A stretch of 64,000 bases of DNA, taken from CAJQPP01 sp963793465. Lineage in GTDB: Bacteria; Planctomycetota; Planctomycetia; Pirellulales; Pirellulaceae. Location of the stretch: the NCBI GenBank assembly GCA_963793465.1, contig CAWCAJ010000003.1, positions 1-64,000 on the forward strand, written 5' to 3'. The first letter of the stretch is position 1. The number at the start of each line of letters is the position of its first letter. The translations under genes were made by a program, and so were the position numbers. Below are positions 54,401 to 62,810 of the stretch, in pieces. The notes beneath the pieces were generated by a model. That model was given only the letters and a program-made list of their open reading frames with translations, ran no database searches and was not told where the DNA came from.

Positions 54401-55611
54401 TGTGGTTCTCGCCTGGTGCGGGGCGTGTAAATGACACCCGCCTCCCCAGCCCCCAGTTCCTGGGCCAGTACCCAGGCTTCGATGCCGCCTTCAATTACGA
54501 TTTGATAATCCAGCTCATTGGCCAATTCCACCATGTCACGGATCTCGTCCACCGTGTTGGCGCGGATCCGCATGGCGGTCTCTCCGTTAATCAGGCTGAC
54601 CAGCTCGGGCTTGAGATTGCTCCGTCCGGCAGTCGCACGCGATCGAGTGGGATTGGCCTGCTTGGCGTCATCACTGGCCGCTTTCTTGCCGTTCCCTTTA
54701 GAGTCGGTTGTTGATTTCTCTGTGGCCGCTTTCTGTTTGGCTTGCAAAGCGTCGCGGGTCTTCTGGATCTCGATTCGCCAGTTGTGGCGTTGCAAGGCGC
54801 TACTGAGAGCTCCCGGCGAGGGGCTGTAGAAGGCGTCCTCTTTCAGCAGCATGGAATCCAGATCCCCAAAACTCATCTTCAACACCGCCATCGTTCGCGG
54901 CTGCTCCTGAGTCGGTCGCGTCGGTGTAATTGGCTCCGTGGGCAACACGGGCAGTCCGCAACAGGGACAGAGGGTCGTATTTTCGTCACCATAGTCCAGC
55001 ATGGACTCGGTGACAAAATTCTCTACCGGTTGTTCCAGCCCGGGGAACCGTTCCTCCGGTTCACCGTCGCGACGACGGCGTCCGCGACCGCGGCCGGAAG
55101 CCAGTTCCACGCAACCGGTCGTGATGCCCACTCCCAGCGAATATTTCATATTTCGATCAAATGGATCGAGTGCGTCGGCCAGTTTCTCGTTCTCGGATGG
55201 CGTGGATCGAATCCCCACACCCTGCATGCTGATGGCCACAAAACCCGGTGTGATGGTCTTGCCGGTCGCGTCGATCACGGTTGCCCCCTCAGGGATTTCC
55301 ACCGCTTGACCGACCTCCAGGATCTTTCCGTCCTGAACCAAAATCGTGCCCTGGCGAAGCATGGCACCGGTAACGGTGTGAATGTCTCCACCCACGATGG
55401 CTGTGACAGGCTGGGGAGTTTCCTGTTTGGCCTTGGAATCCTGTTCCTCTTCCCCGGTCTGCGGAGTGGTTTCCTGGTCCCGCTGCTTTTGGGTGGCGTC
55501 GGCACCGCGGCCTCGTCGGCGTTGTGCCTCGACCTGGAGCGTCGGCAACACCGTCAGTACCATCACCCACGACAACCCCAGGCAACCAAGTTTAATGAGG
55601 TTAGTTTTCAT
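54004..55611 (-). CDS. Secreted amidohydrolase-fold protein, metal ligands lost
   Basis: 535 residues from ATG 55611; the in-frame ATG at 55626 is an alternative. Signal peptide to about residue 30 (LPTLQVEAQ). A charged stretch follows, then the amidohydrolase N-terminal strands ('ILVQDGKILEVGQAVEIPEG'). At the usual GFxDxHxH position it reads GFVAISMQG, so both His are absent. A CPCCG cluster (near residue 215) and a Lys/Ala-rich insert follow. The end 'LTIMPATMMGLQDRIGSIEKGKDADLLILNGPP' is the classic C-terminal signature. It overlaps the end of the upstream paralogue by 11 bp. Likely a non-catalytic relative. Confidence 0.88.
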   Translation of the reverse strand: MKTNLIKLGCLGLSWVMVLTVLPTLQVEAQRRRGRGADATQKQRDQETTPQTGEEEQDSKAKQETPQPVTAIVGGDIHTVTGAMLRQGTILVQDGKILEVGQAVEIPEGATVIDATGKTITPGFVAISMQGVGIRSTPSENEKLADALDPFDRNMKYSLGVGITTGCVELASGRGRGRRRRDGEPEERFPGLEQPVENFVTESMLDYGDENTTLCPCCGLPVLPTEPITPTRPTQEQPRTMAVLKMSFGDLDSMLLKEDAFYSPSPGALSSALQRHNWRIEIQKTRDALQAKQKAATEKSTTDSKGNGKKAASDDAKQANPTRSRATAGRSNLKPELVSLINGETAMRIRANTVDEIRDMVELANELDYQIVIEGGIEAWVLAQELGAGEAGVIYTPRTRREPQPGSEDTSGSFFESPRIFQEKGIPFAVATLSNSISMGGLAGRDLTSLPLEAAFAVRGGADERTALQALTIMPATMMGLQDRIGSIEKGKDADLLILNGPPLDYRTYVEQAIVAGKVAYDRGQDRVFPVFDRE

Positions 55612-56827
55612 AGATCTTGTTTCCATTCAAAATGACTTGCTCAAGACGAGTTCCGGTTTGCAGCGGATCGCCATCGAAGACGAGGAAGTTGGCTTGTTTT
55701 TCTTTTTCCAGGGAACCGTGAGTTTTTTCAATCCCCAGTAACTGGGCGGGTTTGATGGTGACCGACTTGAGGGCGGTTTCGCGATCGAGACCGGAACGAA
55801 CCAGCATGGCCAGGGGAAACATCGGATCATCCTGCGACGCCCGCAACTGGGAGTCACTCAAGGACATGGAGATCGCAAAAGGAATCTCCCGCTCCGCCAG
55901 CATCTGCGACACATTCATCAGATCATTGGTATAGGGAACGGTATCAATTCCCGGCTGCAAAACCGCGGTGACATTGGGATTGGCTTTGATTTCGTCCAGT
56001 GACTGGTAGAGGTTCGGGCCCGTGGCCACCAGAATCAGTTTCACTTTGTCATACTTCTTGACAATCTGCAGCACGTAGGCGACTGCGGCTTCGTTGTTGA
56101 CGTTCACGAATACCGGTGACTTGCCTTCCCGCACCGCTTCCCACAGTTTCCGGGTTGCTTCTGAATCGCCGGCCGCAGGGGTAGCCCCTCCGGTCGAGCC
56201 ACGCGGACGGCCGCCGCGGGCATTGGCCGTATTACCGGGGGGCGTCAGCGGTTTTCTCAAGACATCCAAGGCACTGGTCTGGTTGGTGACTTTGGCAAAC
56301 AGAAACCCCGCGGGTTGAAACAGCATCTCCGGCGACTTCTCCTTAGTCACGTTGGCCAGAGCCGACAGGCCTCGACCATCCGAAACCAGGTGGGCCGATG
56401 TGATCCCTGTGCGGATGGCCGGCTGGAAGTCAAATTTGTAGGGATAGAAATATTCGCCGATTTGCAAATAGCTTCCCACCGTGAAGGTGGCACTGCCGGG
56501 AATGGTAAAGGTGCGACCGTTGAAAGTGACCGTGCGACTGGTATCCTCGGCGTTGGTCTGGAACACAAAATAGGGGTCGATCAATCCCGGCATGATGGTC
56601 TTTCCCGCCAGCGAAACGACGCGGGCATCGTCCGGGATCGTGGCCTCGGCACCAATATCGACAATCTTGCCCTCCCGCACGATCAGGGAGGCATTCTCGA
56701 TCCGTCCCCGGGGGCCCAGCGTTTCGATATGGGCATCGGTATAGGCCACCGTTTGCGACCAGCATGCGGCCGTGGTCAGGCAACAGCCGATCAGGGTTAC
56801 CAAGGATAATTTCATGGGAATGAACAT
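55601..56827 (-). CDS. Secreted amidohydrolase-fold protein, metal ligands lost
   Basis: 408 residues (a start at 56815 is also possible; neither has a clear ribosome site). A signal peptide ends near 'TTAACWSQTVAY'. The metal motif reads PGLIDPYFVFQ in place of PGLIDxHxH: both His are missing. Later 'VFVNVNNEAAVAY' and 'LILVATGPNLYQ' replace the usual His-bearing strands. The C-terminal 'VTIKPAQLLGIEKTHGSLEKEKQANFLVFDGDP' keeps the fold. It is part of the tandem operon. Confidence 0.88.
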   Translation of the reverse strand: MFIPMKLSLVTLIGCCLTTAACWSQTVAYTDAHIETLGPRGRIENASLIVREGKIVDIGAEATIPDDARVVSLAGKTIMPGLIDPYFVFQTNAEDTSRTVTFNGRTFTIPGSATFTVGSYLQIGEYFYPYKFDFQPAIRTGITSAHLVSDGRGLSALANVTKEKSPEMLFQPAGFLFAKVTNQTSALDVLRKPLTPPGNTANARGGRPRGSTGGATPAAGDSEATRKLWEAVREGKSPVFVNVNNEAAVAYVLQIVKKYDKVKLILVATGPNLYQSLDEIKANPNVTAVLQPGIDTVPYTNDLMNVSQMLAEREIPFAISMSLSDSQLRASQDDPMFPLAMLVRSGLDRETALKSVTIKPAQLLGIEKTHGSLEKEKQANFLVFDGDPLQTGTRLEQVILNGNKIYEN

Positions 56828-56887
56828 GGGTTGATGATGAGCACTGTGAGTGGTTGGAATGCCTGGGTCACTGGGAAGGACCGCGTG

Positions 56888-58147
56888 TCAGAATCGGCGA
56901 CGGTCCTGTTTGGTGTCGTAGCAACTCTTGCCGTCGATGAAGACCTGGGTCACATAGTTTCGAGGGTCCAGGATGGAACCGGTCGTGATCACAATGTCGG
57001 CATCTTTGCCGACTTCCAGCGAACCGACACGGTCGTCAATCATCAGGGCTTTGGCCGGCTGAATCGTGAGTCCACGAATGGCGCGTTCTTCGGACCACCC
57101 GTAACGCACCGCCATGGTGGCCTGGAAAAACAACTCCTCCTGGGGGATGACCGGTGCGTCGGTGTTGACACCCAGGACCTGCACACCTCGTTTTTCATAT
57201 TCATTGACGATCCCGGTCACCTGGCCGATGTCGCGGTCCAGTAGAAACGCGCGGGGGCCTGCCATCACCGGAATGTCCCGCTTGGCCAGTTCCTTGCCGA
57301 TTTTATAGGCGTCGAAGGTCCCGTGATCGATGACCACTTTCAAGTTCATCTCGTCATGCAACATCCGAATGGTGGATTGGATCACCTGGTACTGCTGGGT
57401 GTGGACCACCACCGGGATCTCACGGCGAAACAACGGCTTGAAATACTCCAGACGCAGGTTAACTTTTGGCTGCGGAGCCTCGCCCCGTTCGAAATCATCC
57501 CATTGACGGACATACAGTTGACCTTCCTTGAGTTGTTGTCGAATCACATAGTTCATACCCATGCGACCCGATCCTGTCTCGCCCGTACGCCGTTCCGGAT
57601 TCCCGGCCTGAGCGATCTTCAGCACGCCGGGCGCCCGAATGATGACATCCTCGGGTTTTCCCGGGCCCGTCTTCATCAAGACACCGAAGCCACCCATATT
57701 GGTGCCACTGCCGGGGATGTAACAGATGGTGGTTACCCCACCCGCAATTCCAACTTTCAAACGATCGTTATGCGGAATGATCTGATCCCAGTTCCGCAGT
57801 TCCGGGTTGGTTTGATAGACCATTTCATTCAGGTCTCCGGTACCTCCGACATGACTGTGGGCCTCAATCAAACCAGGCATGGCAAAATGATCGGAATGGT
57901 CGATCACCAGGTAACCCTCGGGAACCTCGATTTCTGATCGCCGGCCGATGGCCTCGATCTTGCCATCGCGTACCAGGATGGTGCCGTCACTCAGGGTGCC
58001 CGCGTTGTTGGCATCCGCCGCGCAGGTCAGGATCTTGCCCACATGGATCGCCAGTTGCGACGGCGGGTCTTCCGCCTGGGTGATCGGCGGGCTGCCAACA
58101 AACAGAATCAGCAAACAGGCGATACTCTTAAAGCTTGTCCAAATCAC
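56888..58147 (-). CDS. Secreted amidohydrolase with intact metal site
   Basis: 419 residues. GTG start at 58147, overlapping the preceding stop as GTGA and preceded by GAGGAAG. A signal peptide ends near 'PPITQAEDP'. The metal motif is complete: PGLIEAH97-S-H99 with 'VVVHTQQYQ' (His), 'KVVIDHGTFDAY' (His) and 'VLGVNTDAPV' (Asp). So this is the only catalytically plausible member of the six-gene series. Imidazolonepropionase-like or dipeptidase-like hydrolysis of a C-N bond is expected; substrate unknown. Confidence 0.9.
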   Translation of the reverse strand: MIWTSFKSIACLLILFVGSPPITQAEDPPSQLAIHVGKILTCAADANNAGTLSDGTILVRDGKIEAIGRRSEIEVPEGYLVIDHSDHFAMPGLIEAHSHVGGTGDLNEMVYQTNPELRNWDQIIPHNDRLKVGIAGGVTTICYIPGSGTNMGGFGVLMKTGPGKPEDVIIRAPGVLKIAQAGNPERRTGETGSGRMGMNYVIRQQLKEGQLYVRQWDDFERGEAPQPKVNLRLEYFKPLFRREIPVVVHTQQYQVIQSTIRMLHDEMNLKVVIDHGTFDAYKIGKELAKRDIPVMAGPRAFLLDRDIGQVTGIVNEYEKRGVQVLGVNTDAPVIPQEELFFQATMAVRYGWSEERAIRGLTIQPAKALMIDDRVGSLEVGKDADIVITTGSILDPRNYVTQVFIDGKSCYDTKQDRRRF

Positions 58148-61100
58148 TTGTCTTCCTCACGTTCGTAAACCCAGGTTCCGTCGATCATAACCGCCAGGAC
58201 CGTGGTCGAAAATTCAAAGGGTGGTCCGCTCAAAACGACCAAATCAGCATCCTTGCCAGCTTCAATTCGGCCAAAATTCATTTCGTCGGATAGCATCTTC
58301 GCCGGATGCGATGTCAGTCCCTGCAGGGCATCGTTCGTAGAGAGTCCCTGGCTGACAAGGTACTGAATGGCCGCCGGCAATTGTCCGGAACCGGTGGTGC
58401 CATTGGATTGAAATCCAAAAGCCAACCGTTCATTGGCAAAGAGTTGCGGCAGGATCGTCGCCGGCTGTTTATCGATCTTCACCGAAAAGCTGGGTCCGGT
58501 GCAAACCGACACGTCGTAGCCATTCAACAAATCGGGCTGTCGGGCCAGATCGTCGGCACCGAGGATCACGGTCCGCAACTGGTACTTTTTGGCAAACAGC
58601 TCCGCCGCGGCCCGCATGGCGTTCAGATCGCGAGCTTCCACAAAGGCCGGAATCTTCCCGGCGAACAGGGCCCGGTAAGGCTCCAGATCCGCGGATTCTT
58701 TGGGCTTCTTGGGGGGGTTCAGCTCCTCTGCCGACGCGGTCTTGTCCGCGGCATCCTGCTTGGCGTCAGGGCTTTCTTTGTCGGCGTTCGGCTTGTCGGT
58801 GGGCTGGTCGGTGTCATCTTTCGTTTCCTTTTTCGGGTCACCCGGTTTGTCTTCCTTGTCCTTGTCCGGTTGATCTTTTTCCGGTTGATCTTTTTCCGGT
58901 TGTTCTTTGTCTTTGACGGGCTTGTCCGGCTTGCCTTCCTTCTTTTCTTCGGGATCCGGTTCCGGTTTCTTGCTTTTGTCGACCGTCCGCGTGGCCGTCA
59001 GTTCCACGGTACCCATACGACCCAGATCGATCGTTCCCGAAAAGGCACCGCTTTCGTCCAGAGTACCGGTAATGGTGACTTCCGCGCCTCGTCGGCTGAT
59101 GGTCAGGGACAGTTCCCGAGTATCTCGATCGAAAGAGCCCGCCGAGATGTCCGTGGTATTACGCATCATCGAAACGCTGCCCGTGACCTGCTTGTCCTGC
59201 AGTTCCAATTCGAAAGTTAGCGTTCGAATCTGAGGTGGCAGTCGCTCAGACTGCAATTCGCCTTCCCAGGTCCCGGTGATGGGATCGGGCAGGGGTGCCG
59301 GCTTCTTTTCCGGTTTTTCCTTACCTTTTTCCTCGCCCGGTTTCTTTTCCGGAGCCGGTTTGTCTTGGGCCTCGTCCTTGTCCTCCGCTTCCTTCTCTTT
59401 GGAGTCTTTGCTTTCGCCCTTGTCGTCCGGTTTCGTTTTGGCCGAGCCCTCTGTTTTCTTTTCTGCATCCCCGGATTCAGGTTTCTCGGACTTGGCTTTT
59501 TCCGCGGCCTGGACCTTCACTTCGTATTCCGCCAATGCCTTTTCATAGTCGTTCCAGGAATCGGCATAAGCCTTTCCGGCCTGCAACAGCTTTTCGTTCG
59601 CAGCAATCGCGGTGGCGGTATCTTTGGACATGCCGAAGCGGATGGCGACGGGATCGGAAATTACACGGGCATCGGGCCCCAGTTTGAAGGCCACAATCGG
59701 GGCCGCCCCGGAAGCATCCCCCGACGTCAACAGGGCCGTGGTGATTCCCTGTTGCCGGGCGTAGGCGATGGCGGGATCGTCCGCGAAAAGTTGTTCACCC
59801 AGTTTGGTTTGCAGGGCCAGTCGACCTCGTAGCGGTCCACCGATACCGAGCCCGGCGCCCATATCGACGAAACCTGGCACAATCACTCCGCCAGGAAACC
59901 TCTTCACATCGGCATCCAGCGGGGCGGAGACTGAGGGACCGACGCCCCGCACCGTCTGGCCTTTGACCACCACGCTGGCGTGGTCGAGAAAATGGCCATC
60001 CCCGAGATAAATTTTATCGGCGGCAACCACCGTGGTTTGGACTTCACGTTTCCGTTCGTAAACCGGAACACCGGCGGCATAGGTGGCCATCACGCGGGTG
60101 CGGAGTTGAAAAGGCTCCGCGTCCAGCACCACAAAGTCAGCCGATTTCCCCTTGGCCAGAGAACCGACCCGGTCCGCGACACGCAACAACGTCGCCGGGT
60201 GGCTGGTGAGAGCCGCCAGCACCTCCGACTTGTCCAGACCGCCTTGCATGAACTGACCCGCCACAAACATCAATTGCGGCAAGTTGCCGTCCGAGGGAGG
60301 GCGAATCACTACCGGAATCCCGGCATCCAGCAACGCTTTGGCGAAACGCCACGGCTGGCTGGCATTTTTGATTTCTTCGACGGAGGGATTGGAGATCCCG
60401 CCGGGGGCGTTGCCACGCAACACGACTCCCTGGACCACACCCTGCCAATCGGCAAACACATCCTGAAAGGGCTCCAGACCGCTGCAATCGACCAACACGA
60501 TTGGCAGCTCAAATTCCTTGGCCAACTGCACGGCGCCACGGATTTCGGGAGCGGTAACCGCCGTGATGTGGATCGGCAGTTTTTGTTGGCGAAGCTGCTT
60601 GATGGTCGCCACGATTTCATCGGTCTGCCCGTCGGTGGAGACCCGCGACTGGTCGTCCTGGACCCGTTTGAATATCTGTCGCAAGCCCGCCAGTGAAGAC
60701 GACAGCGTGGAAAACTGGGGGCGGGTCGTGTCCAACGGTCGCTCCTCAGAGACCGGGCCCACTGGCGGTTCGTAAATGCGGGGGGGCGTGCGGGCACTGG
60801 CGGCAAGCACAATCCGCAGACTCTCCTGCTCCTGCAAAATCCGGTCGCCGATCCCGGTACCGGCCAGCCGCACCACGCCGCTGACGCCCGGCATCAGTCG
60901 TGCATCGGTCGGCGAGACGTGGGCGGTCGTGATTCCCGCGCGTAACAGATCAATGCGATCGTCGAAAAAATCGAATCCATCCAACGCCAACAACTGCGGG
61001 GTCACCGTCCGTTCTTCCGCCTGGTTACCGGCCAGGGAAGTACCCGTGGCAATCAACCCGGGAATGATGGTCTGGTCTCCCAGCTCGTGTCGATTCGCGG

Positions 61101-61311
61101 TGGCCGGGACTTCTACCTCGAGGCGGGGTCCTACGGCCAGGATCTTCCCGTCCTGAACCAACAGGGCCGCGTCTTCGATCGGTTCACCGCGTCCGTCCCA
61201 CAACTGTTTGGCAAAATAGACATCGGTCTTGGGGGACTGGGCTTGGCAGAAGCCAACCAACATGATCGCCATCCAGACAGCGACACCGAATTTTGCTGGC
61301 AGGTTATTCAT
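58144..61311 (-). CDS. Giant double amidohydrolase-fold protein with inserted domain
   Basis: 1055 residues from ATG 61311 (AAAGGA upstream). A signal peptide ends near 'GFCQAQSPK'. A first amidohydrolase-like domain (metal position PGLIATGTS, no His) ends at 'LTSHPATLLRVADRVGSLAKGKSADFVVLD'. A second begins and reads VPGFVDMGAGLG at the metal position, then is interrupted by a Lys/Glu/Pro-rich linker, a beta domain ('TGTWEGELQSERLPP', 'LTISRRGAEVTITGTL') and a second charged linker of EKDQP-type repeats. It ends with 'LTSHPAKMLSDEMNFGRIEAGKDADLVVL'. No metal site is complete in either domain. Confidence 0.88.
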   Translation of the reverse strand: MNNLPAKFGVAVWMAIMLVGFCQAQSPKTDVYFAKQLWDGRGEPIEDAALLVQDGKILAVGPRLEVEVPATANRHELGDQTIIPGLIATGTSLAGNQAEERTVTPQLLALDGFDFFDDRIDLLRAGITTAHVSPTDARLMPGVSGVVRLAGTGIGDRILQEQESLRIVLAASARTPPRIYEPPVGPVSEERPLDTTRPQFSTLSSSLAGLRQIFKRVQDDQSRVSTDGQTDEIVATIKQLRQQKLPIHITAVTAPEIRGAVQLAKEFELPIVLVDCSGLEPFQDVFADWQGVVQGVVLRGNAPGGISNPSVEEIKNASQPWRFAKALLDAGIPVVIRPPSDGNLPQLMFVAGQFMQGGLDKSEVLAALTSHPATLLRVADRVGSLAKGKSADFVVLDAEPFQLRTRVMATYAAGVPVYERKREVQTTVVAADKIYLGDGHFLDHASVVVKGQTVRGVGPSVSAPLDADVKRFPGGVIVPGFVDMGAGLGIGGPLRGRLALQTKLGEQLFADDPAIAYARQQGITTALLTSGDASGAAPIVAFKLGPDARVISDPVAIRFGMSKDTATAIAANEKLLQAGKAYADSWNDYEKALAEYEVKVQAAEKAKSEKPESGDAEKKTEGSAKTKPDDKGESKDSKEKEAEDKDEAQDKPAPEKKPGEEKGKEKPEKKPAPLPDPITGTWEGELQSERLPPQIRTLTFELELQDKQVTGSVSMMRNTTDISAGSFDRDTRELSLTISRRGAEVTITGTLDESGAFSGTIDLGRMGTVELTATRTVDKSKKPEPDPEEKKEGKPDKPVKDKEQPEKDQPEKDQPDKDKEDKPGDPKKETKDDTDQPTDKPNADKESPDAKQDAADKTASAEELNPPKKPKESADLEPYRALFAGKIPAFVEARDLNAMRAAAELFAKKYQLRTVILGADDLARQPDLLNGYDVSVCTGPSFSVKIDKQPATILPQLFANERLAFGFQSNGTTGSGQLPAAIQYLVSQGLSTNDALQGLTSHPAKMLSDEMNFGRIEAGKDADLVVLSGPPFEFSTTVLAVMIDGTWVYEREEDK

Positions 61312-61437
61312 GATTCAAGCTTTTCCTTTGTGGAATGATGTTCGCAGTCGGGCGATTGCGGATCGGCCATCGACCGGTTTCCGGTGAGGGCAGGGATTCA
61401 TCCGTTTCATTGGGTACACCGCCAATACCGGAGGCCA

Positions 61438-62805
61438 TTAGTCGGTATCCCGATTGCCCAAAAGTCTTTGCAACTGTTCGTCTTCGTCTTTGTCGTACAC
61501 GACTTCACCGTTCACAATCGTCTTTTCCACCCAGGTATCCACCTGCAGTGGATGACCGGACAGAATCAGGATATCGCCATCCTTGCCGGGCTCGATGGAA
61601 CCCACAAACTTGTCAACACCCAGGAATTTTGCCGGCAGGATTGTCAAGGCCTCCAGGGCCTCCTGTTCCGGCATACCGTATTTCATGGCCGTGGCAGCCT
61701 GGTACCACAGGTAGCTGCTGCCCAGCGTGTTGGACGAAGAACGTCCCACCTGGAAAGCGAATTTGACATCGTGGTCGCGGAAGATCCTGGGCAAAACAAT
61801 CTTGGTTTCTTCTTGGGTGCGGGGATCCTCCTCCCAGAAGACCAGCGTGGAATCCAGGATCACGGGCAACCCGGACTTGGCCACCTGTTCGGCGGACTTG
61901 TAACAATCGGTATCCAGCACCAGGCGGGCCTGCAGTCCATACGTTTCAATCAGACGCAAAGCCTGGCCTACATCCATGGCTTTTTCGCAGTAGATGATGG
62001 CGGGTAGTTCACCGGACAACAGCATGAACAACGCTTTGTCCAGTTCGGATTCCGGCTTTTCCTGGGCCTGCTTCGGAGCATCGGTTGATTCCGCTTTGCC
62101 GGCGTCATCCGGCTCCTGCTTTTCCTGGTTGTTGTCCTCGTCGTCCTGGGGTCCCGACTTGCCGGCGGACTTTTGACCCGCTTTTTTGTCAGCCGTGGAG
62201 GCGGCAGGTTCGTTCTTTTCCGCGAGCTTCTTTTTGGCGTCATCCAGAGCCTTCCGCAGTTTCGCCAGATGACTCATCCGACTGCCGCTGACCGGTCGCA
62301 TGGAAATCTTGATCCCGGCGCCCGGTTTGACGACCATCTCGTCGACAAACTCGCCGCCCGTTTTGATCACGGCTGCCTGACCGCCGATGATCGTCGAATT
62401 TCCGGGAGTGACGGCCACGCTGGTGACGCCGCTGCGTCGCGCCGATCGAAAATAGGAATCCATGGGATCGATCGAATCCAGCACCGAAACATAGGGAACC
62501 AGTGGATTGGTTTCGTTGGATTGGCTCATGCCCGAGGAACTGTGGGGTTCCACAAACCCGGGCATGACGACCTTGTCGGATGCGTCCAGGATTCGGGCAT
62601 CCACGGGAATCTGCAGGTCTTTACCCACGTCGGTAATGCGACCATCACGCATCAGAATGACGCCGTCCTCGATCGGATCACCGGCCATCGTGATGATCTT
62701 GCCGGCCTTGATGGCCAATGGTTTCTGGGCCAGGGCCGAGGGGCTTGCGATCAAACCGATCAACAGACAGCTGACAGTCAGAGAAATACGATTGAACACG
62801 GTCAT
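61438..62805 (-). CDS. Secreted amidohydrolase-fold protein with one of two metal His
   Basis: 455 residues from ATG 62805 (AAGGA upstream), 5 bp after the preceding stop. A signal peptide ends near 'PSALAQKPL'. The metal motif is PGFVEPHSSSG: the first His is kept, the second is Ser. A Lys/Glu/Asp-rich low-complexity insert (residues about 205-265) precedes 'LDKALFMLLSGELPAIIYCEKAMDV', where the usual His strand lacks His. The C-terminus 'LTILPAKFLGVDKFVGSIEPGKDGDILILSGHP' is canonical. Probably inactive as a metallohydrolase. Confidence 0.88.
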   Translation of the reverse strand: MTVFNRISLTVSCLLIGLIASPSALAQKPLAIKAGKIITMAGDPIEDGVILMRDGRITDVGKDLQIPVDARILDASDKVVMPGFVEPHSSSGMSQSNETNPLVPYVSVLDSIDPMDSYFRSARRSGVTSVAVTPGNSTIIGGQAAVIKTGGEFVDEMVVKPGAGIKISMRPVSGSRMSHLAKLRKALDDAKKKLAEKNEPAASTADKKAGQKSAGKSGPQDDEDNNQEKQEPDDAGKAESTDAPKQAQEKPESELDKALFMLLSGELPAIIYCEKAMDVGQALRLIETYGLQARLVLDTDCYKSAEQVAKSGLPVILDSTLVFWEEDPRTQEETKIVLPRIFRDHDVKFAFQVGRSSSNTLGSSYLWYQAATAMKYGMPEQEALEALTILPAKFLGVDKFVGSIEPGKDGDILILSGHPLQVDTWVEKTIVNGEVVYDKDEDEQLQRLLGNRDTD

Positions 62806-62810
62806 TTTCC

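Noticed and set aside
58306..59832. Hydrophobic plus-strand frames opposite the 1055-residue protein
   Set aside because: Phe/Leu/Ser-rich products are the complement of the Lys/Glu/Asp-rich linkers, not real membrane proteins.
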